64,000 nt of DNA from DASUBV01 sp963725175 (GCA_963725175.1 CAVRXH010000006.1:4402001-4466000), one strand, 5' to 3'; counted from the first letter of the stretch, positions 17,504 to 27,408 are shown. Program-made: numbers and translations. Notes: generated by a model from the sequence alone, not told the origin.

Positions 17504-19860
17504 TCCCGCACGAGGACTTCGCCACCCACGACTGGTCGCTGCGCGAAACCGGCTTCAGCGTGGACCGGCTGGCCCCGACCGAGTCCGTGTTCGCGCTCGG
17601 CAACGGCCACATCGGCCTGCGCGGCACCCTCGACGAGGGCGAGCCGCACGGCCTGCCCGGCAGCTACCTGAACGGGTTCTACGAGACCAGGCCGCTTCCT
17701 TATGCCGAGGCCGGCTACGGCTATCCCGAGGACGGCCAGACCGTCGTCAACGTGACCAACGGCAAGATCATCCGCCTGCTGGTCGACGACGAGCCGTTCG
17801 ACCTGCGCTACGGCCGGCTGCTGCACCACGAGCGGACCCTGGACTTCCGGTCGGGCCTGCTGCACCGGCAGGTGGAGTGGCGCTCGCCGGGTCACCGCGG
17901 CATCCGGGTGCGCAGCACCCGGATGGTCTCCCTGGTGCAGCGGGCCATCATGGGCATCGAGTACGAGGTCGAGGCGCTGACCGACAAGGTGCGCATCGTC
18001 GTGCAATCCGAGCTGGTCGCCAACGAGGAAATGCCCGCGCTCGCCAAGGATCCGAGGGTGGCCGCCGCCCTGGAGCGCCCGCTGGAGTCGTGCGAGCACC
18101 TGTCCAGCGGGTCGGCCGGCTACCTCGCGCACAAGACCAGGCGCAGCGGTCTCCAGCTCGCCGTCGCGATGGATCACCTGTGCGACGCGCCGCACCCGTG
18201 GGAGATGGAGCACGAGTCCTACGAGGACTCCGCAAGGGTCACCGTGATCGCCGAGCTGGCCCCCGGCCAGAAACTGCGCCTGGTCAAGGTGGTCGCCTAC
18301 GGCTGGTCGGCGACCCGCTCCATGCCGGCGCTGCGGGACCAGGTCGCCGCCGCGCTGGCCGCCGCCAGGCACGCCGGGTGGGACGGCATGCTGGTCGAGC
18401 AGCGCGAGTTCCTCGATCGCTTCTGGGAGTCGGCCGATGTGCATGTCGACGGAGACCCGCAGATCCAGCAAGCCGTCCGTTTCGCCATCTTCCAGGTGCT
18501 CCAGGCCGGGGCGCGGGCCGAGGAACGGGCCATCCCCGCCAAGGGCCTGACCGGTCCCGGCTACGACGGCCACGCGTTCTGGGACACCGAGGCGTACGTC
18601 CTGCCGGTGCTCACCTACTCGCTGCCGTCGGCCGCCGCCGACGCGCTCAAGTGGCGGCACTCGATCCTGCCGCAGGCCAGGACCCGCGCCCAGCAGCTCG
18701 GCCTGGCCGGCGCGGCGTTCCCGTGGCGGACCATCTCAGGCGCAGAGTGCTCGGCGTACTGGCCGGCCGGCACCGCCGCGTTCCATGTCGGCGCGGACGT
18801 CGCCGACGCGGTCGCCCGGTTCCGGCTGGTCGCGGGCACCGATGACTGGAACCGCCGGTTCGGCAACGACCTGCTGGTGGAGACCGCGCGGCTGTGGGCC
18901 TCGCTCGGCTACTTCGACTCCAGCGGCGAGTTCAGGATCGATGGCGTGACCGGGCCTGACGAGTACAGCTCGGTCGCCGACAACAACGTCTACACCAACA
19001 TGATGGCGAAACGGAACTTCCGTGCGGCGGTCGCGGCGCTGCGCGCCGCCGAGACCGACCGGTCGCTGCTGCCCGACGTGACCGACGAGGAGATCGACAC
19101 GTGGGAACGGGCGGCGCGGCACATGCGGCTGCCCTACGACGAGCGGCTCGGGGTGCATCCGCAGGCCGACGGGTTCACCGATCACGAGGTGTGGGACTTC
19201 GAGAACACCGGCGCGGACCAGTACCCGCTGCTGCTGAACTTCCCGTACTTCGACCTGTACCGCAAGCAGGTGGTCAAGCAGGCCGACCTGGTGATGGCGC
19301 TGTACCGGGCGGGGCAGGAGTTCACCGACGAGCAGAAGCAGCGCGACTTCGAGTACTACGAGCGGCTGACCGTCCGCGACTCCTCGCTGTCCGCCAGCAT
19401 CCAGGCCATCATGGCGGCCGAGACCGGCCACCTGGACCTCGCCTACGACTACTGGGGGGAGGCCGCGCTGATGGACCTGGACGACCTGGAGCACAACACC
19501 GCTGATGGCCTGCACATCGCCTCGCTGGCCGGGGCGTGGCTGGTCGCCGTGGCTGGGTTCGGCGGGCTGCGCGACACCGACGGGACGCTGGCGTTCCGGC
19601 CGCGACTACCCAGGGCACTGCGCGGGCTGACCTTCAACCTCCGGATCCGCGGCCAGCGGCTGACCGTGGCGATCAGCCATGACGAGGCGCGCTACACCTG
19701 CGCCGGGAGCGACGGCATCGACCTGCTGCACTACGGCGAGCCGGTGCGGACCGGACCCGACGGCACCCAGGTGCGCGCCATCCCGCCGGTACCGCCCCGG
19801 CCCCGGCTGCGCCAGCCGCCCGGCCGCGAGCCGTCCCAGCGCGGCCGCGAGCCCGGCTAG
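17500..19860 (+). CDS. Glycoside hydrolase family 65 disaccharide phosphorylase
   Basis: Protein of 786 residues that cleaves an alpha-linked glucose disaccharide with phosphate to give beta-glucose-1-phosphate. The GH65 layout is complete: N-terminal beta-sandwich (residues 1-270, GNGHIGLRGTLDEG), helical linker, and an (alpha/alpha)6 barrel with GHAFWDTEAY, the catalytic Glu in VTGPDEYSS, and the phosphate-binding region around YRKQVVKQADLVM. Trehalose, maltose or kojibiose could be the substrate; the sequence alone does not decide. The preceding phosphoglucomutase feeds the product into glycolysis. The stop overlaps that of the convergent stress-protein gene in one CTAG. Confidence 0.9.
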   Translation: MIPHEDFATHDWSLRETGFSVDRLAPTESVFALGNGHIGLRGTLDEGEPHGLPGSYLNGFYETRPLPYAEAGYGYPEDGQTVVNVTNGKIIRLLVDDEPFDLRYGRLLHHERTLDFRSGLLHRQVEWRSPGHRGIRVRSTRMVSLVQRAIMGIEYEVEALTDKVRIVVQSELVANEEMPALAKDPRVAAALERPLESCEHLSSGSAGYLAHKTRRSGLQLAVAMDHLCDAPHPWEMEHESYEDSARVTVIAELAPGQKLRLVKVVAYGWSATRSMPALRDQVAAALAAARHAGWDGMLVEQREFLDRFWESADVHVDGDPQIQQAVRFAIFQVLQAGARAEERAIPAKGLTGPGYDGHAFWDTEAYVLPVLTYSLPSAAADALKWRHSILPQARTRAQQLGLAGAAFPWRTISGAECSAYWPAGTAAFHVGADVADAVARFRLVAGTDDWNRRFGNDLLVETARLWASLGYFDSSGEFRIDGVTGPDEYSSVADNNVYTNMMAKRNFRAAVAALRAAETDRSLLPDVTDEEIDTWERAARHMRLPYDERLGVHPQADGFTDHEVWDFENTGADQYPLLLNFPYFDLYRKQVVKQADLVMALYRAGQEFTDEQKQRDFEYYERLTVRDSSLSASIQAIMAAETGHLDLAYDYWGEAALMDLDDLEHNTADGLHIASLAGAWLVAVAGFGGLRDTDGTLAFRPRLPRALRGLTFNLRIRGQRLTVAISHDEARYTCAGSDGIDLLHYGEPVRTGPDGTQVRAIPPVPPRPRLRQPPGREPSQRGREPG

Positions 19861-20303
19861 CCCTTCTGGCCGCGGACCACCACGACCGGGCAGGCGGCGC
19901 TGGTCACGCAGTGGATGCTGACAGACCCGACCAGCATGCCGGTGAACGCGCCGCGGCCCTTGCTGCCGACGACCAGCAGGTCGGCGTCCTGGGACTGCTC
20001 GATCAGCGCCTCTGCCGAGTGTCCGTAGGCCAGCCTGGTCTCGACGTTGGCCGGCGGCCCGGCCGGGAAGACCTGGGCGACCGCCTGCGCCAGGTGGTCG
20101 AACATCTCCTGCTCGACGCCCTGGGTCACCGTCGAGGGCGTCCGCCCCGACGGGCTGGGGCCGACCGCCGCCGGGTAGTGCCAGGCCCGGACCGCCCGGA
20201 TCGTCGCGCCCGTCTCGTCCCCGTACCTGGCCGCCCAGCGCAGCGCCGCGATCGACTCCGCGGAGCCGTCTACGCCAACGACCAAGACCTCACTGTTTCC
20301 CAT
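19857..20303 (-). CDS. Universal stress protein, UspA family
   Basis: Single-domain protein of 148 residues. The N-terminus VLVVGVDGSAESIAALRWAA and the ATP-binding signature GSKGRGAFTGMLVGSVS near the C-terminus mark the nucleotide-binding subclass. It ends in VVVVRG. In actinobacteria such proteins are often hypoxia-induced, but I see no Dos-box directly upstream; the gene starts 20 bp after the xth stop and is probably read through from it. Confidence 0.9.
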   Translation of the reverse strand: MGNSEVLVVGVDGSAESIAALRWAARYGDETGATIRAVRAWHYPAAVGPSPSGRTPSTVTQGVEQEMFDHLAQAVAQVFPAGPPANVETRLAYGHSAEALIEQSQDADLLVVGSKGRGAFTGMLVGSVSIHCVTSAACPVVVVRGQKG

Positions 20304-20323
20304 CGTGCCCCCCGTGATGTTCG

Positions 20324-21109
20324 TTACAGGTCGAGGTCAACGATAACCGGAGCGTGATCGCTGGGCCCCTTGCCCTTGCGGGCCTCCCTGTCCACCCAGG
20401 CGTCGGTGACCGCCGAGGCCAGCGCCGAGTTGGCATAGACCAGGTCAATTCGCATCCCCATGCCCTTGTGGAACGCGCCCGCGCGGTAGTCCCAGTAGGT
20501 GAACGGGTGCGGTCCCTTGGCGATCCTGGGCAGCACGTCGGTCAGCCCCGTGTCGCGCAGTGCGGCCAGCGCCGCCCGCTCGGGCGGCGTGACATGCGTC
20601 GCGTCGGCGAACGCCGCCATGTCCCAGACGTCGTCGTCCGCCGGGGCCACGTTGTAGTCGCCCATGATCGCGAACGGCCGCCCGCCGGCGGCGTCCCCCG
20701 CGCTCGCCTGTGCCAGCGCGGCCAGCCAGCGCAGCTTGTACTGATAGTGCGGGTCGTCGGAGGTCCGGCCGTTTGGCACGTAGACCGACCGGACCCGGAC
20801 CGGGCCGCAGGTGGCGGCGATGGTCCGGGCCTCCGTCGTCTCAGGGCCGGGGAAGCCGGGGTCGCCGGGCAGGCCGCCGGCCACGTCGTCCAGGCCGACC
20901 CTGGACAGGATGGCCACGCCGTTCCACCGGCCCTCGCCGTGCTGGGCCACCGCGTAGCCAAGCGGCGCGACGGCGTCGGCCGGGAAGGCGCCGGCGGCCA
21001 CCTTCGTCTCTTGCAGGCAGGCCACGTCGGGCGCGGCCTCCGCTAGCCACTGGGTCAGCCGGGGCAGCCGGGCCAGCACCGAGTTCACGTTCCAGGTCGC
21101 TATCCGCAC
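20324..21109 (-). CDS. xth: Exodeoxyribonuclease III (AP endonuclease)
   Basis: Protein of about 261 residues for base-excision repair: AP-site incision and 3'-end trimming. Family motifs are in order: IATWNVNSV, LQETKV with the metal-binding Glu, GDYNVAPADDDVWD, YWDYRAGAF and the terminal SDHAPVIVDLDL with the catalytic His. The start is taken as the GTG at 21109, where homology to the family begins; the frame extends to 21181 without any recognisable sequence. Confidence 0.9.
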   Translation of the reverse strand: MRIATWNVNSVLARLPRLTQWLAEAAPDVACLQETKVAAGAFPADAVAPLGYAVAQHGEGRWNGVAILSRVGLDDVAGGLPGDPGFPGPETTEARTIAATCGPVRVRSVYVPNGRTSDDPHYQYKLRWLAALAQASAGDAAGGRPFAIMGDYNVAPADDDVWDMAAFADATHVTPPERAALAALRDTGLTDVLPRIAKGPHPFTYWDYRAGAFHKGMGMRIDLVYANSALASAVTDAWVDREARKGKGPSDHAPVIVDLDL

Positions 21110-21239
21110 CTCCCCATTCCACCAGGAGGCACCGACAGCCCGCCCGGCTGGCGCGCCGGCGGCCGACCGCATTACCCGCATTAACCAGTAATGGCCCTCA
21201 ATAATGGACGCAGCATTTCAGGCGGTAAAGGGAGGGTGC

Positions 21240-22626
21240 ATGAAGCTTCGCGCACGGCTGGCCGGCCGCAGGCTGGCCCGCACGGTTATCGTCGCGGTCA
21301 CGGCCGGGGTGACCATCGCGGCGCTGCCCGCCGCGGCTTTCGCGAAAGGATCGGCCGGCCTACCTGGACGGCCCCGCGCACTGGTCGGACAGCACCGCGG
21401 CCACCGCGATCACGCCGGGAAACGCGGCTGGCCTGGTGCAGAAATGGCATGATTTCGCCGGTCATGATTACCTGTCCAGCCCGGCTGTCGCCGACGGCGC
21501 GGTCTTCATCGGTTCTGATTCCGGCTGGTTCTACAAGCTCAGCGAGGCGACAGGGGACGTGCTGGCGAAGGTATTCATCGGCACTCAGCCGAAGGAGACC
21601 TGCGGCTCCCAGGGGTTCGTGGATACCGCGACCGTCGCGGTCAGCCCGGTGACCCGCGCCGACACGGTGTACATCGGCGGGCCGGACGGCTACCTGTACG
21701 CGCTCAGCGCCGCGAACCTGGCGGTGCAGTGGAAGTCGGTCATCGACATCCCGTCCCGCACGGTCAGCGACTACTTCGAGTGGTCCTCGCCCACGATCGC
21801 GGGCGGCAACATCTACCTCGGCGTCTCCTCGCACTGCGACGTGCCGCTGATCAGGGGCGGCGTCATCGGCTACCGGCAGGCGACCGGCAAGAAGTTCGCC
21901 GAGTTCTACACGGTGCCCAAGGGCTCCATCGGCGGCTCGGTCTGGTCCAGCGTGGCCGTCGGCCCCGGCGGCGATGTGTACGCCACGACCGGGAACGGGC
22001 CGGCGTCCAAGCCGCTGCTCAGCTACTCAGAGTCGATCCTGCGGCTGGCCCCGAAGACGCTGAAGCTGCTCGGCCGGTTCCAGGTGCCCAAGGCGGACGT
22101 GAAGTTCGACTCCGACTTCGGCGCGTCCCCGACGATCTTCGGCGGGGATATCGGCGCCTGCGACAAGAACGGCCTGTTCTACGCCGTCCGGCGGACCACG
22201 ATGAAGCTGGACTGGAAGGCGCGGATCGGCGCGCACTCCTCGGCGAGCACCTACGCGCAGTGCTCCGCCGCCGCGATCTACAACGGCAAGGACCTGTTCT
22301 TCGCCGGGCCCGCCGTCACGATCAAGGGCACCGCCTACCGGGGGTCGGTCCAGGAGCGCAACCCGGCGAGCGGCAAGCTGATCTGGGCGACCGGCCTGCC
22401 GGAAGGGGTCATCGGCAGCCCGTCGCTGGACGGCGGCGGCGTGATCGCCGCGGGCACCTTCGACAACGGCTCCGCGCCGAACGCGACCTACCTGGTGAAC
22501 GCGCGCACCGGCGCGATCGTGTCCACGCTCGTCTCCGGCAGCCGGGACTTCCCGCAGACCGTGTTCGCCGGCGACTGGGTGTTCACCGCCAACGCCGACG
22601 GCGTCTACGCCTGGCGGCGCTCCTAA
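21240..22626 (+). CDS. Secreted PQQ-type beta-propeller protein, frameshifted near 21346
   Basis: An N-terminal signal peptide (MKLRARLAGRRLARTVIVAV, ending AAFA) starts at the ATG at 21240 behind GGGAGGG. The mature part is in another frame: removing one A from the AAA at 21345-21347 gives AFAKDRPAYLDGPAHWSDST followed by about 400 residues of repeated blades (AVADGAVFIGSDSGWFYKL, VYIGGPDGYLYALSAANL and others). The repeats look like PQQ/YVTN propeller blades, probably a scaffold or oxidoreductase-like extracellular protein; no enzyme is identifiable. One indel suggests a sequence error. Confidence 0.72.
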
Positions 22627-22631
22627 CAGCA

Positions 22632-22665
22632 AGAAGGGCGGCCACCAGCAGGCGGCCGCCCTTCT
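22632..22665. terminator. Bidirectional terminator hairpin
   Basis: A perfect 12-bp stem (22632-22643 and 22654-22665) with a 10-nt loop lies between the convergent propeller-protein and SGNH-hydrolase genes, with 5 bp and 13 bp to the two stops. Confidence 0.85.
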
Positions 22666-22678
22666 CCAAACGATCAGG

Positions 22679-23593
22679 TCAGCGGCGGGCGTAGACCTTG
22701 AGGAAGGCGTTGGCGATCACGCCGTAGCCGAGGATGTTGGCGTGCTCGTTCGGGCCCTGCGGCTTGGGCGCGCACTCCCAGGTGTAGTAGCAGATCAGGC
22801 CCACGTCACGGGGCACCTTGCCGAACGCCGGCAGCGTGGTGGTGTCCTTCATGTCCGCGGTCTGGAACGCGCTGTACATGTTCGCGACCGGGACGCCGAA
22901 CTTCGCGTACACGGCCTTCATGTCGTTAGAGAAGGACTCCGCCAGCGGGATGCTGGCAGTGGCCAGCTGCTGCGCGGCCTTGGTGCCCTTGAGCCAGCCG
23001 GCCAGCTCCGGGTCGTAGTAGGTCATGCCGATGATGCGCAGCGAAGAACCGCCCGCGGCACGCAGCGTCCCCACGATGGTGGCCAGGTTCTTCATGGTGA
23101 CCGGGAAGACCTTCTCCAGGCACTTGATCAGCTTCGTCTCGTTGGTCAGTACCAGGCACTTGTTCAGGTCGTTAGCGCCGATGTCAACGGTGACGAGCTG
23201 GACGTGGCCGGCGTGCGCCTTCAGGAACGCGGCCGCCTGGGCGAGCTGCGAGCCGTCGGCGTACTTGCAGATGCCGCCCTTCATCATGGTGGTCGTCGTC
23301 TCGCCGGAGCAGCCGAGCTTCTTCAGGTGCAGGAACGGGTTGCCCATCCGCAGCGAGTCCATGAGCTGGTTGGGATAGCCGACGCCGGTCGGCTCGTCCT
23401 TGCCCTTGGCGTTGGGCTGGATGCCGACCGACAGAGAGTCGCCCAGAGACAGGTAGAACGACTCGGGCGGAGCAGCCGTGGCGTGGTGCGCGGTGGTGCG
23501 GGCATGGTGCGCGGCGAAGGCCGGTCCTGCTCCCGCGACGGCCGCTGCTGTGACAGCGGCAGCCGCGGTAACGATCGTTGCGATGCGATGCAT
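22679..23593 (-). CDS. Secreted SGNH/GDSL hydrolase
   Basis: Esterase/lipase-type protein of 304 residues. A Sec signal peptide occupies about residues 1-27 (ending AFA). Block I is SLGDSLSVG with the nucleophilic Ser, block III is VDIGANDLN, and block V has Asn-Glu-His in GPNEHANILGY near the end. Several Cys residues could form disulfides, in keeping with an extracellular enzyme. AGGAGAAATAG in front of the ATG is an excellent ribosome site. The natural ester substrate is unknown. Confidence 0.88.
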   Translation of the reverse strand: MHRIATIVTAAAAVTAAAVAGAGPAFAAHHARTTAHHATAAPPESFYLSLGDSLSVGIQPNAKGKDEPTGVGYPNQLMDSLRMGNPFLHLKKLGCSGETTTTMMKGGICKYADGSQLAQAAAFLKAHAGHVQLVTVDIGANDLNKCLVLTNETKLIKCLEKVFPVTMKNLATIVGTLRAAGGSSLRIIGMTYYDPELAGWLKGTKAAQQLATASIPLAESFSNDMKAVYAKFGVPVANMYSAFQTADMKDTTTLPAFGKVPRDVGLICYYTWECAPKPQGPNEHANILGYGVIANAFLKVYARR

Positions 23594-23712
23594 CTATTTC
23601 TCCTGCCCAGATGCGAGATGGTGCTGTAAGTACCGGATAGTAACTTGCCTGGTCTGCTAGCGGCAGGGCTACGCGCCGGCGGATTCTTCTGTCTGGCAAG
23701 GGATTTCCCGGC

Positions 23713-24378
23713 TCAGGCCAGCCAGCCTGGCCGGACCAGCCCGGTCTCGTATGCCAGCACCGCGAGCTGAGTGCGGTCGCGGACGCCCAGCTTCGTCATC
23801 GCCCGGCTGACGTGGGTACGGGCGGTCGCCGGGCTCAGGTAGAGCCGGCCGGCGATCTCGTCGTTGCTCAGCCCGCCGGCCACCAGCGCCATCACCTCGC
23901 GTTCACGCTCGGTGAGCACGCTCAGCTCGGCGGCGGGCCGCCGGTCCTTGGCCCTGGCCGCGAACTCGGCGATCAGCCGCCTCGTCATGCCCGGCGAGAT
24001 CAGCGCGTCACCCCTGGCCACGGCCCGGATCGCGGTCACCAGGTCGGCGGGCTCGGTGTCCTTCACCAGGAACCCGCTGGCGCCGAAGCGCAGCGCGTCG
24101 AACAGGTACTCATCCAGCTCGAAGGTGGTCAGGATGACGACCCGCACCCCGGCCAGCTCCGGTTCGGCGGTGACGGCCTTCGTCGCCGCGAGCCCGTCCA
24201 GGCCCGGCATCCTGATGTCCATCAGCACCACGTCGGGCCGCAGCGACCTGATCAGCGCGACCGCCTCGGCGCCGTCCGCCGCCTCGCCGACCACCTCGAT
24301 GTCGTCCCTGGCGCCCAGCAGCGCGGCGAACCCGCCGCGCACCAGCGCCTGGTCGTCCGCGATCAGCACCCGGATCAT
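23713..24378 (-). CDS. NarL/LuxR-type response regulator
   Basis: Protein of 221 residues. Receiver domain 1-120: acidic pocket IADDQ, phospho-acceptor Asp in DVVLMDIRMPG, and Lys in LVKDTEP. LuxR helix-turn-helix at 150-210: LTEREREVMALVAGGLSNDEIAGRL. It overlaps the histidine kinase gene by 4 bp. The pair faces an ABC exporter operon across a shared upstream region, and control of that exporter is the simplest role. Confidence 0.93.
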   Translation of the reverse strand: MIRVLIADDQALVRGGFAALLGARDDIEVVGEAADGAEAVALIRSLRPDVVLMDIRMPGLDGLAATKAVTAEPELAGVRVVILTTFELDEYLFDALRFGASGFLVKDTEPADLVTAIRAVARGDALISPGMTRRLIAEFAARAKDRRPAAELSVLTEREREVMALVAGGLSNDEIAGRLYLSPATARTHVSRAMTKLGVRDRTQLAVLAYETGLVRPGWLA

Positions 24379-25655
24379 GACTGGTTCCCTGGCTGGACCC
24401 CTGATTGGCCCGCTGACGGGTCGTTGATCGGCAGCCGGGCCGTCACGGCGAAGCCGCCGCCAGGACGGGAGCCAGCCTCCAGACGGCCGCCGAGCGCGGC
24501 AGCCCGTTCACGCATCCCCCCGATTCCCGTGCCGCCGGTGGCCGGCCCTCCTGGTCCGTCCGGCACGGTGGCCTCAGCCGGCTGGCCGTCGTCGGTGACC
24601 TCGATGTCCAGGCCGTCGCCGGCGTAGGCGAGGCGCACGGCGGCGCGGGACGCGCGGGCGTGCCTGGTGACGTTCGTCAGCGACTCCTGGATGATCCGGT
24701 AGGCGGCCAGGTCGGTCTCGGGCGGCAGCGCGCGCACCTGGCCGGTCTCCTCGATGCTGACCGGCAGCCCCGCCGCCCTGGTCAGCGCCGCCAGCCCCGG
24801 CAGCCTGCCGAGACCGGGGGCCGCCGACGGCGCGCGCGGCGGGTCATCGCCCGGCTGGCGCAGCGCCACCAGCACGCCGCGCAGCTCGTCAAGCGCCTCC
24901 CTGGACACCGTCTTGATCGCGGCCAGCGCGGCGCGGGCCTGCTCGGGCTGGGAGTCCATCAGGTCCAGGCCGACGTTCGCCTGCACGCTGATCAGGGAGA
25001 TGTGGTGCCCGATCACGTCGTGCAGGTCACGGGCCATGCGCAGGCGTTCCTCGCTGGACTGCCTTCGCTCATCGAGTTCCCTCGCGGCGGCGGCGTCCGC
25101 CGCGTGCTCGCGGCGCATCCGCACCGCCTCGGCGGCGATCACCAGCACGAGCAGCCAGGCCGCGAGCAGCAGCGCGAAGTCCAGCGAGCCGGCCGGCTGG
25201 CCGTAGGCGAGCGGCGCCAGCCAGACCGCGCACAGGTAGCCGGCCACGATCACCGCCCAGGCGGCCAGGCGGTGGCCGCGCGTGGCGACGCTGAGGAACG
25301 CCGCGATCAGGCTCAGCTGCGGCAGCCAGGTGCCCGACGGGCTGAGCGTGGCGGCGAAGCACACCCACAGCACCGCGACCGGGTGCCGGCGGCGCAGGGT
25401 CAGGGCCGCGGGGCCGGCGATGAGCAGCAGCCAGTTCAGCGCGCCGCCGACGGCCAGGTGCGCGTGGCCGTGATGATGCAGCCGGGTACCCGCCACGGCG
25501 ACGCCGACCTGGAGCACGGCGAACGCGGCCGGCAGCGCCAGGTCGCCGCGCCAGCGCAGCTCGCGCAGCGAGTGCAGTCCGGCCAGCAGGCGGGCTCCGG
25601 CCCGCCGGCCCGCGCCGCCCGCCCGTGCCGCCGCAGAACCGCGCGCATCGTCCAT
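24375..25655 (-). CDS. Sensor histidine kinase (HisKA_3)
   Basis: Kinase of about 426 residues from the ATG at 25655; the frame is open to 25823, but the extra N-terminus is unlike protein. Five or six membrane helices at about 25-175 serve as an intramembrane sensor, without a large extracellular domain. A coiled region with RMARDLHDVIGHHISLIS carries the phospho-accepting His, and the ATPase domain has the N-box ESLTNVTRHARA, then VTDDGQP and GGTGIGGMRERAAALGG. The type resembles DesK-like kinases that sit beside exporters. Confidence 0.9.
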   Translation of the reverse strand: MDDARGSAAARAGGAGRRAGARLLAGLHSLRELRWRGDLALPAAFAVLQVGVAVAGTRLHHHGHAHLAVGGALNWLLLIAGPAALTLRRRHPVAVLWVCFAATLSPSGTWLPQLSLIAAFLSVATRGHRLAAWAVIVAGYLCAVWLAPLAYGQPAGSLDFALLLAAWLLVLVIAAEAVRMRREHAADAAAARELDERRQSSEERLRMARDLHDVIGHHISLISVQANVGLDLMDSQPEQARAALAAIKTVSREALDELRGVLVALRQPGDDPPRAPSAAPGLGRLPGLAALTRAAGLPVSIEETGQVRALPPETDLAAYRIIQESLTNVTRHARASRAAVRLAYAGDGLDIEVTDDGQPAEATVPDGPGGPATGGTGIGGMRERAAALGGRLEAGSRPGGGFAVTARLPINDPSAGQSGVQPGNQS

Positions 25656-25865
25656 CGTGGCCAAGGTAACCGGCGGCGCGCCGCCGCGCATCGCGGCCGG
25701 GGCGGCCGTCCCGCTGCGCGCGGTGCCGTAGCCGGCCCGGTCGCGCTGCGCTCGCTGACGTAGCGCGACGGCCGTCGCCGGCCTGACGACGAACGGGCCG
25801 CCGGCCGGCAGCATCGTCAGCATGGAAAATCACGCAACGCGCCGGGCACCGGCGCCGGCCGGCGG

Positions 25866-26596
25866 GTGACCGCGATGGCCGTCATCGAACTGACCGGACT
25901 CACCAAGCGCTTCGGCGAGCTGACCGCCGTCGACCAGCTCAGCTTCTCCGTGGACGCGGGCAGCGTCGTCGGGTTCCTCGGCCCAACGGGGCGGGCAAGA
26001 CCACCACCCTGCGGATGCTGCTCGGCCTGGTCACCCCCACCGCCGGCACCGCGCTGATCAACGGGCGCCGGTACGCCGAGCTGTCCAGTCCGCAGCGCAC
26101 CGTCGGCACCGTGCTGGAGTCATCGGCCGCCCATCCAGGCCGCACCGCCCGCAGCCACCTGCGGATCGCCGCGCTGACCGCCGGCGTCGGCCAGCAGCGG
26201 GCCGACGAGGTGCTCGGCAGGACCGGCCTGGCCGACGCCGGCGGCAGGCGGGTCGGCAAGTTCTCGCTCGGCATGCGGCAGCGGCTCGGCCTGGCTACCG
26301 CGCTGCTCGGTGACCCCGAGATCCTGATCCTCGACGAGCCCGCCAACGGGCTTGACCCCGAGGGCGTGCACTGGCTGCGCCGCCTGCTGCGCGGCCTCGC
26401 CGACGAGGGCCGCACCGTGCTGGTCTCCAGCCACCTGCTCGCGGAGGTCGCGCAGACCGTGGACAGCGTGGTCATCCTGGACCGCGGCAGGCTGATCAGC
26501 CAGGCGCCGCTGGCCGAGCTGACCCGCGGCGGCGACCTGGAAAACGTCTTCCTCCGCCTGACGGCGGACGCCATGACCCGAGAGGTGACCCGATGA
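25866..26596 (+). CDS. ABC transporter ATP-binding protein, frameshifted in Walker A
   Basis: The ATPase of a drug/lipid-type ABC exporter. VIELTGLTKRFGELTAVDQLS is in the first frame. At 25983 one C appears missing from GGCCCAACGGGG; adding it restores the Walker A GPNGAGKTTT and joins the second frame. There, the signature FSLGMRQRLGLA, Walker B ILILDEPANGLDP and the H-loop LVSSHLL are intact. The start is GTG 25866 or ATG 25875. The permease follows with a 4-bp overlap. The divergent two-component system probably regulates this pair. Confidence 0.82.
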
Positions 26597-27381
26597 TCGC
26601 GCTGGTCAAGGCCGAGCTGCTGAAGCTGTCCACCACTAGGGCCGGCTACGGCCTGCTGGCCACCGCCGCCGCGCTGTGCGCGCTGTTCGCTTCGCTGGAG
26701 GCGGGCCGGGCAGGGAACGGGCGCAGCGGCGTGCCGCCGCTCAGCACCGTGGCCGGGATCACCACCGTCACCACCGTCACCGGGTTCGCCATGCTGCTGG
26801 CCGCCGTGCTCGGCGTCATCGTGACCAGCGGCGAGTTCCGGCACGCCACCGCCACGCTCACCTATCTCGCCACCCCGGCGCGCGGCCGGGTGCTGACCGC
26901 GAAGGTCATCGTCGCCGCGCTGGCCGGCGCGGTGTTCGGGCTAGTCGCCGCCGTCATCGCCACCGGGACCGGGCTGGCCTTCGCCGCCGGGCGCGGCGAC
27001 CACGTAGCGCTGGGCGCGGGCACGCTCGCGGGCCACGCGGCCGGCGCGGTGCTGGGCGCGGCGCTGCTCGGCGCGCTCGGCGCGGGCCTCGGCTCGCTGG
27101 CCAGGTCTCAGCTCGCGGCGGTCATCGGCGTCTTCGCCTGGGGGATCGTGGTCGAGTCGATCCTCGGCGGCGTGTTCACCTCGGCGCGGCCCTACCTGCC
27201 GTACACGGCCGCGACCACGCTGGGCGGCACCCGGCTGGGGAACGCCGCGTTCGGCCCGGCGCACGGGCTGGCCGGCGCGGGTCCGCTCCCGTTCGCGGTC
27301 ACCGCGGCCCTGCTGGCCGCGCTCGCGATCGTGATCTCGCTAGCCGCCGCCCGCAGCACCGTCCGCCACGACATCACCTGA
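26593..27381 (+). CDS. ABC transporter permease
   Basis: Protein of 262 residues with about six membrane helices (ABC-2 type), coupled to the preceding ATPase by an ATGA overlap. Helices include YGLLATAAALCALFASLEA, VTGFAMLLAAVLGVIVTSGEF with a conserved Gly-Glu-Phe, and a last one in LLAALAIVISLAAARS. Together the two form a homodimeric-style exporter; the substrate is unknown. Confidence 0.87.
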   Translation: MIALVKAELLKLSTTRAGYGLLATAAALCALFASLEAGRAGNGRSGVPPLSTVAGITTVTTVTGFAMLLAAVLGVIVTSGEFRHATATLTYLATPARGRVLTAKVIVAALAGAVFGLVAAVIATGTGLAFAAGRGDHVALGAGTLAGHAAGAVLGAALLGALGAGLGSLARSQLAAVIGVFAWGIVVESILGGVFTSARPYLPYTAATTLGGTRLGNAAFGPAHGLAGAGPLPFAVTAALLAALAIVISLAAARSTVRHDIT

Positions 27382-27408
27382 CCGGCGGCCCCGCCCGGGC
27401 CAGCGGCG

